64,000 nt of DNA from M55B127 sp034521955 (lineage in GTDB: Bacteria > Bacillota > Halanaerobiia > Halanaerobiales > M55B127), in the NCBI GenBank assembly GCA_034521955.1, contig JAXHLT010000006.1:62001-126000 (forward strand). Reading direction: 5' to 3'. Made by a program: the position numbers and the translations under genes. Shown here piece by piece: positions 18,226-28,113 of this stretch. The stretch's first letter is position 1. Each line of letters begins with the position of its first letter. Under the pieces are notes generated by a model. That model was not told the DNA's origin, did not search any database, and saw nothing but the letters and a program-made list of their open reading frames with translations.

Positions 18226-19179
18226 ATGAGTAAAGATATTTCTATTGTAGTACCTATTTACTATGAAGAAGAAAATATATTTCCTTTATATGAAAGATTA
18301 ATTAGTGTTGTAAAAAAAGATATGGGTTTATCTTACGAGATTATATTTGTAAATGATGGTAGTGAGGATAATTCAGTAAAAAAAATTAAAGAACTTATTA
18401 ATAAAGATGAGAACATTAAATTATTGAATTTTTCTAGAAACTTTGGACATCAGGTTGCTGTAACAGCGGGGTTGGAACACACTATAGGTGATACAGTTGT
18501 AATAATTGATGCAGATTTACAAGATCCACCTGAACTAATAAAAAATATGTATAAAAAATATAAAGAGGGTTATGATGTAGTATATGCTAAAAGAAAAAGT
18601 AGAGCAGGTGAAAGCTACTTTAAAAAACATACTGCAAAATTATTTTATAGAGTTTTAGACTCTATGTCAGATATTGATATTCCCTTAGATACTGGTGATT
18701 ATAGATTGATAAGTTCAAGAGTAGTAAACAAATTGAATAGTATGCCTGAAAAAAATAGATTTATAAGAGGCTTGGTTACATGGGTAGGATATAAGCAGAC
18801 ATATGTGGAGTATAATAGGGATAAAAGACATGCTGGAGAAACTGGTTATTCATTATCTAAGATGATAAAATTTTCTCTTGATGGGATAACTTCTTTTTCT
18901 ACTTTCCCATTGAAGATAGCAACTATATTAGGTCTTTTTATATCAGGTGCTAGTTTTATATACATATTAAGAATCATTTATCTAAAGTATTTTACTGACC
19001 AAACTATTGTTGGCTGGAGTTCAATAATGGTTTCCAACTTGTTTTTAGGTGGTATTATACTATTGACTCTTGGAATACTAGGGGAATATATTGGCAGGAT
19101 ATATACCGAACTTAAAAATAGACCACAGTATATAGTTAAAGATAAGTATGGCTTTAATGAGGATAATAAAAATGAATAA
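18226..19179 (+). CDS. GtrB/DPM-type polyprenyl-phosphate glycosyltransferase (GT2)
   Basis: 317 residues. The N-terminal GT-A domain has VPIYYEEENI, VNDGSEDNS and the metal-binding IDADLQDPPEL near residue 93. DTGDYRL and a C-terminal pair of transmembrane helices (about 225-250 and 262-290) are typical of GtrB/ArnC/YfdH proteins. It loads a sugar onto undecaprenyl phosphate on the cytoplasmic side. The stop overlaps the GtrA-like start by 8 bases, implying coupled translation. Confidence 0.88.
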   Translation: MSKDISIVVPIYYEEENIFPLYERLISVVKKDMGLSYEIIFVNDGSEDNSVKKIKELINKDENIKLLNFSRNFGHQVAVTAGLEHTIGDTVVIIDADLQDPPELIKNMYKKYKEGYDVVYAKRKSRAGESYFKKHTAKLFYRVLDSMSDIDIPLDTGDYRLISSRVVNKLNSMPEKNRFIRGLVTWVGYKQTYVEYNRDKRHAGETGYSLSKMIKFSLDGITSFSTFPLKIATILGLFISGASFIYILRIIYLKYFTDQTIVGWSSIMVSNLFLGGIILLTLGILGEYIGRIYTELKNRPQYIVKDKYGFNEDNKNE

Positions 19180-19552
19180 AGATGATATAATAAAATTTAT
19201 TAAGTTTTCAGTTGTAGGTGTTTCAAATACTTTAGTTTCCTTAGTATCATTTTATGTATTCTTTGAAGTAATAGGTATTTATTATATAATTGCAAGTACC
19301 TTGGGTTATATAGTTGGATTAATTAATAGTTATTTTGGGAATTTAAGATGGACCTTTAAGCAAAAACATTCTATTGATGTATTAATAAAGTTTATTATTG
19401 TAAATATTGTTGCCTTGGGATTAAAGCTGTCAGTGATTTATATATTAGTTGAATCACTACAAATCCCAGAACTTTATTCTGAAGTAATTGCAATGGGCTT
19501 TGCAATTGTCGTTAATTTTGGAGGCAACAGATTTTGGACTTTTCAAGAGTAA
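19172..19552 (+). CDS. GtrA-family membrane protein (probable glycolipid flippase)
   Basis: 126 residues, four predicted transmembrane helices, with the family's FSVVGVSNTLVSL opening and the NYFGN/RWTF and NFGGNRFWTF motifs. GtrA proteins are thought to flip polyprenyl-phosphate sugars across the membrane. I place the start at ATG 19172, inside the end of the previous gene and preceded by GAGGATA; an earlier in-frame ATG at 19148 lacks a good site. Its last 10 bases overlap the opposite-strand glycosyltransferase. Confidence 0.85.
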   Translation: MNKDDIIKFIKFSVVGVSNTLVSLVSFYVFFEVIGIYYIIASTLGYIVGLINSYFGNLRWTFKQKHSIDVLIKFIIVNIVALGLKLSVIYILVESLQIPELYSEVIAMGFAIVVNFGGNRFWTFQE

Positions 19553-20451
19553 TTATTATTATTTTTCATTCCATTAAAGTATGCATGTGTTTTAATTAAA
19601 TACAACAATAAAGTTTGTAAGATCTTTAAATTGTTTTTATAAAAAAGATTTAATAACTTTTTAGTAGTATCTGATTCTAACCAGTTGCCAAAATTCATAA
19701 TTTTTTCTAATATAAACAAAGGCTTGATATATAATGTTTCTAATTTAACTGCAAAGGATGAATTTATTTCATTATATAATACTGCAGTTCTACCGCGCTG
19801 TTTTTCTCTATCAATAATTTCAGGTAGTTTTTGCATTGAAAATTTATATTCTAGATGGTAACCTATTGCACTATCGGCATGTATAGCTTTTAGATTAAGT
19901 TCTTTTAATCTTTTACCTAATTCTAAATCTTCCCAACCGTATTCTTTAAACCTTTCATCAAAAAGGCCAGCTTCAATCAGATGCTCTTTTTTTATTGAAA
20001 CATTACCCGTTGCAAAGAATGCATTTGAAAAATCAGTTATTTTTTCTTTTGCAGTTTGAGAATCAGCAATATTGTTAGTATATATTACAGGTCCGTGTAC
20101 AACAACATTATCAAACTGTTTTTGCTTTTCAATATGAGATTTAATAAATTTTTCATTTACTATAATGTCATCATCAATAAAGATGATATATTTACCCTGA
20201 GCTTTTTTAATACCGTTGTTTCGTGCTGAAGCAGATCCGTTATGATTTTGATAGATATAATTTAAATTAATATCTAAATATAAATTTCCTATCATTTTTT
20301 TAATATGGTCAGTAGATCCATCATCAACAACTATTACTTCAAAAACAATGTTATCAATAGATTGTTTATTTAAAACTTGTAGACATTTTTTTAATATGTC
20401 AGCTCTATTTTTGGTTACTATTATAATACTAGTTTTTATTTTGTTATTCAT
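19543..20451 (-). CDS. family 2 glycosyltransferase
   Basis: 302 residues, GT-A fold at the N-terminus: VTKNRADILKKCL, VVDDGSTDH near residue 42 and IDDDIIV near 93 for metal and nucleotide-sugar binding, then the GT2 acceptor-region motif FKEYGWEDLELGKRL. No transmembrane helix is obvious, so it probably acts at the inner face of the membrane. It is one of only three genes on the minus strand and converges on the GtrA-like gene. AAGGAG lies about 10 bases before its ATG. It likely adds a sugar to the surface glycolipid. Confidence 0.85.
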   Translation of the reverse strand: MNNKIKTSIIIVTKNRADILKKCLQVLNKQSIDNIVFEVIVVDDGSTDHIKKMIGNLYLDINLNYIYQNHNGSASARNNGIKKAQGKYIIFIDDDIIVNEKFIKSHIEKQKQFDNVVVHGPVIYTNNIADSQTAKEKITDFSNAFFATGNVSIKKEHLIEAGLFDERFKEYGWEDLELGKRLKELNLKAIHADSAIGYHLEYKFSMQKLPEIIDREKQRGRTAVLYNEINSSFAVKLETLYIKPLFILEKIMNFGNWLESDTTKKLLNLFYKNNLKILQTLLLYLIKTHAYFNGMKNNNNYS

Positions 20452-20523
20452 ATTTTACAGACTCCTTAATACATTGTTTATATATTAATTATCTAATAAA
20501 TTTGCTTATATTTCAATCATGCA

Positions 20524-20552
20524 TTGAGGTTATTTAATATATATTATATAAT
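20524..20552 (+). promoter_or_regulatory. promoter of msbA
   Basis: TTGAGG (20524-20529) and TATAAT (20547-20552) are separated by 17 bases. The predicted start is near 20559, just before the GGAGGT ribosome site at 20560-20565. This argues that translation starts at TTG 20575 and not at 20524. Confidence 0.8.
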
Positions 20553-20574
20553 ATGCCTTGGAGGTATTAAAAAA

Positions 20575-22299
20575 TTGAAAACTTATAGAAAATTATATAA
20601 ATATATGAAGCCATATATGGGAAGCTTAATAGGTGGATTTATCTGCTTAATATTAGTTGGTATTATAGGTTTATTAATACCATGGTTATTTAAGTTTTTA
20701 ATTGATGATGTATTAATTGCACGTAATCCAGTTTTTTTAAATTATATCGCCTTTGGAGCAATTCTATTATATTTTCTCAAAGGAATATTTAACTATGGAC
20801 AAAAATATCTAATTTCTGGATTAAGCCAACATGTAATTGTTGATTTAAGAAATGAACTCTATCAGCATTTACAAAAACTATCTCTTAGTTTTTTTGAAAA
20901 ACAAAGAACAGGAGATTTGATGTCCAGAATAACTAATGATGTAAATGTTATACAAAGCAGTTTAACACAGGGCCTTTCCAATTTGGTTTTACAACCAATT
21001 ATGGTTATTGGTATAGTTGGATTTTTGTTGTATATTGATTGGAAATTAGCATTAGTTTCTTTTATTGTAATACCACTAGTTTCACTCGCAATTAGTAAGT
21101 TTGGATTTAAAATGCGGTCAATAAGTACTAAAATACAAAATGAAATGAGTAATGTTACGAATATACTGCAAGAAACACTTTCAGCAGTTAGAATTGTAAA
21201 AGCCTTTAATAATGAGCAAAAAGAGATTGCAAAGTTTTCTAAAGCAAATAAAAGAACATTAGAGGAAAACTTAAAAGGAGTACAGGTAGAAGCGACAATC
21301 ACACCAATTGTGGAGCTAATAATTGCTGTTGGTTCAGCTGCTTTTTTATGGTATGGAGGTCATAAAGTACTAAATGGTCAGATGACAACAGGAGAATTAA
21401 TAACATTTATTGGATACATAGGTCTATTAATTAGTCCAATTAATATATTAAGTAAAAGTTATAATTTGATGCAGAAGGCTATTGGAGCTTCAGAGAGAAT
21501 ATTCAACCTTTTAAATGTAGATGAAAAAGTAGTAGAAAAAGAAGATGCTATCGAGATGCCTCCAATTGATGGGAAGATTGAGTTTAGAAATATAAGCTTT
21601 AGTTATAATAGTCATGAAAAAGTTCTAAAAAATATAAGTTTAAATGTAGCTCCAGGAGAAATGGTAGCTTTTGTAGGCCATAGTGGAGCTGGTAAAACTA
21701 CTTTAGTTAATTTAATACCTAGATTTTATGATGTTTTAGAGGGTGAAGTTCTAATAGATGGAATTAACATTAAAGATGTTAAAATAGATACTTTAAGAAA
21801 ACAAATCGGAATTGTTCCCCAGGAAACAGTATTATTTAGGGGTTCAGTTGCAGAAAATATTGCTTATGGAGCTGATCATAAATCAAAAGAAGAAATTATA
21901 GAAGCGGCTAAAAAAGCAAATGCACATCAATTTATAACTAAATTTGATAAGGGCTATGATACTGAAGTTGGTGAAAGAGGTGTATCATTATCTGGAGGTC
22001 AAAAACAGAGGATTTCAATAGCTAGAGCCCTTTTAACTGATCATAAGATATTGATATTAGATGAAGCAACTTCATCTTTAGATTTAAAATCAGAGTCATT
22101 AATACAAGAAGCCTTAGAGAGATTAATAAAAGACAGAACAACATTTGTTATTGCTCATCGTTTATCTACTGTTATAAATGCTGATAATATTGTTGTATTA
22201 GAAGAAGGTAAGATAGTTGAGCAGGGAAGACATGAAGAACTCATCAAAGAAGAAGGATATTATTATAATCTTTATAAATCTCAATTTGAGCAAGGATGA
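20575..22299 (+). CDS. msbA: MsbA-like lipid A / glycolipid export ABC transporter
   Basis: A 574-residue half transporter with six transmembrane helices, then a nucleotide-binding domain. The Walker A GHSGAGKTT is near residue 378, the signature LSGGQKQR near 478, the Walker B ILILDEATSSLD near 500, and the switch His in VIAHRLS. MsbA flips lipid A-core across the inner membrane. The family also contains drug exporters, but flanking LpxB-like and O-antigen-ligase-like genes support the lipid role. The TTG start follows GGAGGT by 9 bases. Confidence 0.85.
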   Translation: MKTYRKLYKYMKPYMGSLIGGFICLILVGIIGLLIPWLFKFLIDDVLIARNPVFLNYIAFGAILLYFLKGIFNYGQKYLISGLSQHVIVDLRNELYQHLQKLSLSFFEKQRTGDLMSRITNDVNVIQSSLTQGLSNLVLQPIMVIGIVGFLLYIDWKLALVSFIVIPLVSLAISKFGFKMRSISTKIQNEMSNVTNILQETLSAVRIVKAFNNEQKEIAKFSKANKRTLEENLKGVQVEATITPIVELIIAVGSAAFLWYGGHKVLNGQMTTGELITFIGYIGLLISPINILSKSYNLMQKAIGASERIFNLLNVDEKVVEKEDAIEMPPIDGKIEFRNISFSYNSHEKVLKNISLNVAPGEMVAFVGHSGAGKTTLVNLIPRFYDVLEGEVLIDGINIKDVKIDTLRKQIGIVPQETVLFRGSVAENIAYGADHKSKEEIIEAAKKANAHQFITKFDKGYDTEVGERGVSLSGGQKQRISIARALLTDHKILILDEATSSLDLKSESLIQEALERLIKDRTTFVIAHRLSTVINADNIVVLEEGKIVEQGRHEELIKEEGYYYNLYKSQFEQG

Positions 22300-22304
22300 T
22301 AAAA

Positions 22305-23483
22305 ATGAATGAAAAGAAAAAAGTATTAGTAATAAGTAATGGTCATGGGGAAGATATAATTTCTTCTAATTTAATAAAGTCATTATATAAAAATTTTAAA
22401 ACAGATGAATTAGAAATTGATGTATTTCCTTTTGTAGGAGAAGGTAAAGACTTTAATAGTTTAGATGTAAATAAGATTGGTCCAACTGTAAAATTACCAA
22501 GTGGAGGTTTTGCAAGAAACAGCCTTTCTAATTTATGGAAAGATTTAAAGGCTGGTCTTTTATCTAATACTTTCAAACAGATCAAAACTTTAAGAAAAGC
22601 CAAAAATTCATATGAGTCAACTATTGTTGTAGGAGACGTCTATATACTTTTTCTTACAGGTTTTTTTAAAGGTGGTAATATTATATTTTTACCAACAGCT
22701 AAGTCTGAATATATTGATGGCCATTATAAAATAGAAAAAAATATTATGAGAAAATATGCAAGTTTAGTACTGCCTCGTGATAAGAAAACCAAAGATGATC
22801 TTATTCAATATGGTATTAATGCAGAATTTTATGGTAATCTTATGATGGATTGTTTTGAAATAAAAGATTTAGATTTTCAATTAAAAGATGAAAGTACTAA
22901 AATAGGTATATTACCTGGAAGTAGAAAAGAAGCCTATGATAATATGATAGATTTCATGAAAGTAATTGAAGAGTTAGAAAAGATTGAAACAGGTCAATTT
23001 GATTTTTTAACTGCAGTAGCAGGTGGATTTTCAATTGATTTATTAAAAAGTAAAGTAATTGATACTTCTTGGGAGATTGAAGATTGTGATCAAAATTATA
23101 CTAAGTTAAAATTACACTCTCCAAAAGGAAATAATATTATACATATAATTTTTAATGGTTTTGGTGATGTATTAGATCAAGCAAAATTATTTTTAGGAAT
23201 GGCTGGAACAGCTAATGAACAAGCTGCAGGAATGGGTAAACCGGTGATAATTTTTCCGGGGACTGGAGCTCAGTTTGATTATGAATTCGCAGCTGATCAA
23301 AAGCGACTTTTAGGTGATGGAGTAAAATTTTTAGAAAGAAACTTTAAAAACGTTGCATATTCAATATTAGAATTATTAGAAGATAAAGAGGAATACAAAA
23401 AAAGAAGTAAATTTGGAAAAACAAGAATGGGAGAAAGAGGAGTCATAGATAAAACTTCACAGAAGATATTAGAGTATTTGTAG
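22305..23483 (+). CDS. LpxB-related glycosyltransferase of the NGHGED family
   Basis: About 392 residues. The N-terminal VLVISNGHGEDIISS motif marks the lipid-A-disaccharide-synthase-related family catalogued as TIGR03492 (recalled, not searched). Further motifs are GILPGSRKEAYDN near residue 202 and FLGMAGTANEQAAGMGKPVIIFPGTG near 305, matching the LpxB sugar-nucleotide site. This is the second LpxB-like gene in the cluster and is only distantly similar to the one at 14311. ATG 22305 is preferred over 22296 for ribosome-site spacing. It nearly overlaps msbA. Confidence 0.8.
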   Translation: MNEKKKVLVISNGHGEDIISSNLIKSLYKNFKTDELEIDVFPFVGEGKDFNSLDVNKIGPTVKLPSGGFARNSLSNLWKDLKAGLLSNTFKQIKTLRKAKNSYESTIVVGDVYILFLTGFFKGGNIIFLPTAKSEYIDGHYKIEKNIMRKYASLVLPRDKKTKDDLIQYGINAEFYGNLMMDCFEIKDLDFQLKDESTKIGILPGSRKEAYDNMIDFMKVIEELEKIETGQFDFLTAVAGGFSIDLLKSKVIDTSWEIEDCDQNYTKLKLHSPKGNNIIHIIFNGFGDVLDQAKLFLGMAGTANEQAAGMGKPVIIFPGTGAQFDYEFAADQKRLLGDGVKFLERNFKNVAYSILELLEDKEEYKKRSKFGKTRMGERGVIDKTSQKILEYL

Positions 23484-23495
23484 AAAGGTGATTAG

Positions 23496-24600
23496 ATGGA
23501 AAAGCTAGCTAAAAAATGGGAAAGAATAATGGGATTTACATTAAATATAAATCCAGGTTTTGCTCTTTTAAGTATTTTAGTACTATCACCATTAAGGTTT
23601 AAAAGACTAAAAAAAGTTAAATGGAATAAAATTAATTTATATTTGTGGGCAGGCTTGTTTGTTTCGGGTATAATTAGTGTTATTAATGCTTATGATACAA
23701 ATTTAGCAGTTACTTCTTTTTTGATACCGTTTGTGTTTATTTGGTTATATATAATGGGTAAATATTTTATAGATAAACCAGTTGTTTTTTTAAAAGATGT
23801 GATTAGAGGTACAGTGATTTTAGCAATAATTACTCTATTAGCAGATTACTTTTCATGGAGAGTTGTTTATAAAGGATTTGAGCTTATTAATGGTAATGGT
23901 CGAGCAAATATTTTGGGTATTGGAGATAATGGGTTAGGAGTTATAATTCAGGCGGGAATTATTGGTTCTTTAGGATTTTTAATTATAGTAAAAGATAAAA
24001 AAGAAAAACTAATTTATCTTTTATATATCATATTATCATTAGGGGCATTAATAATAACTAGCTCAAGAGGAGCAATGGTTGGAACAGCTGCCGGAAGTTT
24101 TATTTTAACTTTATTAATTTCCTGGAAAGTAATAGCTGTCTTAACAGCATTAGTTGTGGTAGCATTAGTTGCAGATAACAGTTTTTATAGAAGAGTAATT
24201 TCTATATTTTCTCTTGAAGATAGAAGTAATTTTATGAGAATCAAAATATATGAAGGAACATGGAAATTACTTAAAGATCACTTATTTTTTGGGGTAGGAC
24301 CTGGCAATTTTGAAACGGTCTATCCTCAATATAGAGTACCAGGAGAAACCCTACATGCTATGACACCACATAATAATTATCTTAATATTATTACTGGCTG
24401 GGGTATAATTGGAGGGCTATTCTTTTTTGGTTGGATTTTTTATACAATTGCAAAAAATATTTTTTATTCTAATAATAAATATAAAAAGATTATTGCTGCT
24501 ATCTTAATTAGGTTTTTGGGTACATGTTATGTTTAATGATCTTGCAACAGTTTATTCTGCAGTTCTAATGGGTTTATTAGATAATGAAAATTTAAAATAA
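23496..24600 (+). pseudogene. O-antigen ligase / WaaL-like membrane protein, frameshifted near the end
   Basis: Polytopic membrane protein with about ten hydrophobic segments and the ligase-family motif TPHNNYLNIITGWGIIGG in the large outer loop, near residue 290. The frame breaks near 24510: in frame it ends RFLGTCYV, while a net one-base removal before GGT 24511 gives GFWVHVMFNDLATVYSAV and runs on to a stop at 24598-24600. The restored C-terminus is hydrophobic, as expected. WaaL-type enzymes join polyprenyl-linked polysaccharide to lipid A-core. A terminator follows. Confidence 0.75.
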
Positions 24601-24625
24601 ACATAATATTAATAATAACTTTAAA

Positions 24626-24651
24626 AAGCCAGCTTTTAGGCTGGTTTTTTT
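24626..24651 (+). terminator. terminator after the envelope cluster
   Basis: AAGCCAGC and GCTGGTT form a stem with a six-base loop (one G-T pair), followed by a T tract. Confidence 0.8.
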
Positions 24652-24731
24652 ATTTGATGTAAATACTTAACAGAATAAAAAAATACTCTTTGATAAGATA
24701 ACATATGATTAAAACTAAGGAGGGACCTAAA

Positions 24732-25964
24732 ATTACAGCAAATAATAAGAAAGTATATTTCATATTTTTATGGCATGGAGCTTTTTTAGCTCTAACAATG
24801 GCAATGATAGATCTTAACACAGTATTGCCTTCCTTAATATCTGAACTGACTAGCTCTAAAATAATTTTTGGTTTACTTTATTCAATGATTTTAGGAGTAC
24901 CAAGGATATTTAATATTATTTTCAGTCATTATTTAAGTTATGTAAAGTACAAAAAAAAGATATTGATTTCCGGAATTTATCTTAGAGCTATTTCATTTTT
25001 GGGTATGGCAGTTACAACATTTTATTATGGTAAAAACAACCCTTCTATAGTAGTTTTCTCATTTTTCATCTGGATATTTTTATTTTCAATTAGTGGTGGA
25101 TTTGCATCTTTATCTTACAATGAAATAATAGGTAAACTAACTACAAAGGGAGATCGTGAAAAAATATTTGCTGCAAAGCAGTTTGTTGCAAGTGTGATGG
25201 CTTTTTCAGGTGGTATGATAGTTAAGTATATATTTTCACCTGGAAACTATGAATTTCCTAATAACTATAGTATATTGTTATTCATTGGTTTTATTGGTCT
25301 TATTGTAGCAGCATTTTCTTTTTGGACAATTGATGAAAAACCATCTGTTGTTAATGAAAAGAAGATGAAGTTAACTCATTTTATAAAGAAAGTTCCCGCA
25401 ATCTTAAAAAATGATCCCAGATTTTTAAAGTTCGTCTTAATTGAAAATCTTTCAAGCTTTAGTTTGATGGTACTACCCTTTTATATGGTTTTTGCAAACG
25501 ATACTTTTAATTTATCAAGTGAGTATGTAGGTACTTTTCTATTATTTCAAATAACTGGTATGGTACTTTCAAATCTATTCTGGGGCTATATTGGTAATAA
25601 AAGGAGTGCAAGGTATGTAGTTAGAATTTGTATTTTAATTGGAGCTGCAATACCTATATTAGCCTTAATTGCTGGTAGATTAAGTCCGGAAATATATAAG
25701 TATTTATTCTTATTAGTTGGATTTGTAATAAGTGGAAGAAAGATAGGGTTTACACCTTATCTACTTGATATAACACCTACAGAGAATAGAACAGTATATT
25801 TAGGAATCCGTGACAGTTTAAATATATTAGTAATCATTTTACCCTTAATAGGTGGAGTACTGATTAATCTATTAGGTTATACAATAACATTTACTTTGGT
25901 ATCAATAGTAATGCTGACAGCCTTTTTTACAGAAAAAAGTAATAAATGTATTTTATTGCACTAA
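24732..25964 (+). CDS. major facilitator superfamily transporter
   Basis: About 410 residues with roughly 11-12 hydrophobic segments, an RxxK/GDREK-type cytoplasmic loop after helix 4 (KLTTKGDREKIFAAKQF), and two six-helix halves joined around residue 210. The substrate is not predictable. An ATG at 24705 has no ribosome site, while AAGGAGGG (24717-24724) stands 7 bases before ATT 24732 in the same frame. I therefore propose an AUU start, which trims nine residues. It lies between the envelope terminator and the Fur box, with no obvious functional partner. Confidence 0.7.
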   Translation: MTANNKKVYFIFLWHGAFLALTMAMIDLNTVLPSLISELTSSKIIFGLLYSMILGVPRIFNIIFSHYLSYVKYKKKILISGIYLRAISFLGMAVTTFYYGKNNPSIVVFSFFIWIFLFSISGGFASLSYNEIIGKLTTKGDREKIFAAKQFVASVMAFSGGMIVKYIFSPGNYEFPNNYSILLFIGFIGLIVAAFSFWTIDEKPSVVNEKKMKLTHFIKKVPAILKNDPRFLKFVLIENLSSFSLMVLPFYMVFANDTFNLSSEYVGTFLLFQITGMVLSNLFWGYIGNKRSARYVVRICILIGAAIPILALIAGRLSPEIYKYLFLLVGFVISGRKIGFTPYLLDITPTENRTVYLGIRDSLNILVIILPLIGGVLINLLGYTITFTLVSIVMLTAFFTEKSNKCILLH

Positions 25965-26000
25965 GTCATGTATTATGTTAATATATATTTAGATGTATAA

Positions 26001-26015
26001 TGAGAATGAATATCA
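26001..26015 (+). promoter_or_regulatory. Fur box before feoAB
   Basis: TGAGAATGAATATCA matches the 7-1-7 Fur consensus TGATAATNATTATCA at 12 of 14 positions. It abuts a TATAAT (25996-26001) that can serve as the -10, 40 bases before feoA. Iron-bound Fur would block this promoter, as is usual for feo operons. Confidence 0.7.
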
Positions 26016-26040
26016 ATATATATTAGGAGATGATCTAATT

Positions 26041-26288
26041 ATGGGTGATAAAATAGTATCGTTATCCTTTATTAAAGAAGGAGAAAGTGGAGTTATATAT
26101 ATGATTTTAAAGGTGGAGAAAAGTTTAGAAAAAAGTTAGATTCATTGGGAATTAGAAAAGATAAGAAAATAAAAAAGGTAAGTGATATGGTATTAAAGGG
26201 ACCTATTACAATACAGATTGAAAATAGTTCCCGTATAGCTATAGGCAGAGGTATGGCTGAAAAAATAATGGTTAGGATAGATAATTAA
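26041..26288 (+). pseudogene. feoA: FeoA ferrous-iron transport accessory protein, frameshifted
   Basis: A small SH3-like protein of about 80 residues that helps FeoB. Frame 1 gives MGDKIVSLSFIKEGESGVIY; after 26100 the homologous sequence continues in another frame as DFKGGEKFRKKLDSLGIRK and ends IMVRIDN at 26288. Frame restoration needs removal of two bases (the break lies in a TATATAT run at 26095-26101) or one extra base. It overlaps the feoB ATG by one base. The break may be a sequence error; see the findings. Confidence 0.8.
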
Positions 26289-28097
26289 TGAAAAAAGTAC
26301 TATTAATGGGGAATCCAAATGTCGGAAAAAGTGTAATTTTTTCAAGACTAACAGGTACCAGTGTAACTTCTTCAAATTATTCTGGAACAACTGTTGAATA
26401 TAAAAAGGGTCTTTTTAAACATAATGATGAAAATATTGAATTAATAGATGTTCCTGGAACTTATACCTTAGATCCTACTAATAAAGCTGAAGAAGTTGCA
26501 GTTGAAATGCTTAAAGAAGGGGACCTTGTTTTTAATGTTATAGATGCAACAAACTTAGAAAGAAATCTTAATTTAACTTTACAGCTTTTAGAAAAAGATA
26601 TACCGGTTGTAATACTTTTAAATATGTGGGATGAGACTAAACACAAAGGAATAAATATTAATTTAGATAAAATTGAAAGAAGAACTTAAAGTTCCAGTTA
26701 TTCCAACTATAGCTACAACGGGTAATGGACTTAAAGAAGCATTAGATCATCTTGATTATGAGAAGATAAAGGATTTTAAAGAGTTAACTGTAGATCAAAG
26801 GTGGAAAAAAATTGGTCATTTAATTAATGAAGTACAAAAAATTGATCATAAACATCATTCTAAAAGAGAATTAATTGAAGAATATACCTTAAAACCGTTA
26901 ACAGGTATTCCAATTGCCGCATTTGTTCTATATCTCACCTTTGTAGTGATAAGATTTATTGGTGAAGGGTTAATTGGATACATAGCTGAACCTATTTTTG
27001 AAGGTCCTTATCGTTCTTTTTTGATTTTAATTAGTAACTTTTTAAATGAAGGTGGTTTCTTACACGATTTATTTATAGGTCAGCTGGTTAATGGTCAAAT
27101 CGATTTTGAACAGTCCTTTGGTCTTTTAACAACCGGTATATTTATACCTTTTGCTGCTGTTTTGCCTTATATAATATCTTTTTATTTTGTTTTAAGTATT
27201 TTAGAGGATTCCGGATATTTACCCAGACTAGCAGTTTTGGTAGATAACTTAATGCATAAAGTGGGTTTACATGGATTTTCAATAATACCAATGATTTTAG
27301 GTTTTGGTTGTAATGTTCCTGCTGCACTAGCTGCCCGTAATCTGGACAGTAAAAGAGAAAAGTTTATTGCAAGTACATTGATGTCGATATCCATACCATG
27401 TATGGCTCAAACTGCAATGATTATCGGACTTGTTGGTGCATTTGGCGGTAGATATGTAGCTTATGTATTTGCAGCATTATTTGTGGTCTGGATATTTGTT
27501 GGTCTGCTTTTAAACTACTTTATGCCTGGTTATTCAAGTGATCTATTAATAGAAATACCAACATTAAGGTTACCTGTAATTTCAATTGTATTTAAAAAAC
27601 TGTGGATGAGAACTAAAAACTTTTTAAAAGAGGCAATCCCCTTTGTTTTATTAGGTGTACTAGCTGTTAATATTATGTATGCTCTTGGATTTTTTGATTT
27701 TTTAACTAAATTTTTAGGTCCACTTTTTTCAACACTTTTTGGACTACCCAAAGAGGTAATTTCAGCATTACTTATGGGTTTTTTAAGAAAAGACCTTGCA
27801 ATGGGAATGTTAGCACCTTTAGATTTAACAATAAAACAGTTAGTTGTGGCAAGTACAATCTTAACAGTCTATTTCCCCTGTGTAGCAACCTTTATAATCT
27901 TGTTTAAAGAGTTAGGATTAAAGGATATGTTAAAATCAGCTTCAGTTATGGTTTTAACAGCAATAACCGTTGGAACAGTTTTAAATATTGGTTTTAATTC
28001 AATTTATTCAATTACTATCACCTTAGTTTTAATTATTTTATTAATTTTAATTTTATATAGATTAACAAGTAAAAAGCATCAAAGAATTATAGACTAA
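26288..28097 (+). pseudogene. feoB: FeoB ferrous-iron transporter, frameshifted
   Basis: GTP-regulated Fe2+ importer in the inner membrane. The G domain has G1 GNPNVGKS, G2 GTTVEY, G3 DVPGTY and G4 NMWD. The membrane part carries the FeoB gate motifs GFGCNVPAALAARNLDS and SIPCMAQ, with about eight or more helices. The frame breaks at AAA 26676-26678: the in-frame end is KIERRT, while dropping one A gives KIEEELKVPVIPTIATTG and continues to 28097. The restored length is about 602 residues, at the short end for FeoB, with no FeoC-like tail. Confidence 0.88.
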
Positions 28098-28113
28098 AAG
28101 GAGGTCTTTAAAA

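Noticed and set aside
23496..24600. Reading the waaL-like frame break as a genuine shorter protein
   Set aside because: The shifted frame continues with hydrophobic sequence to a stop just before the terminator, so a frameshift explains it better.
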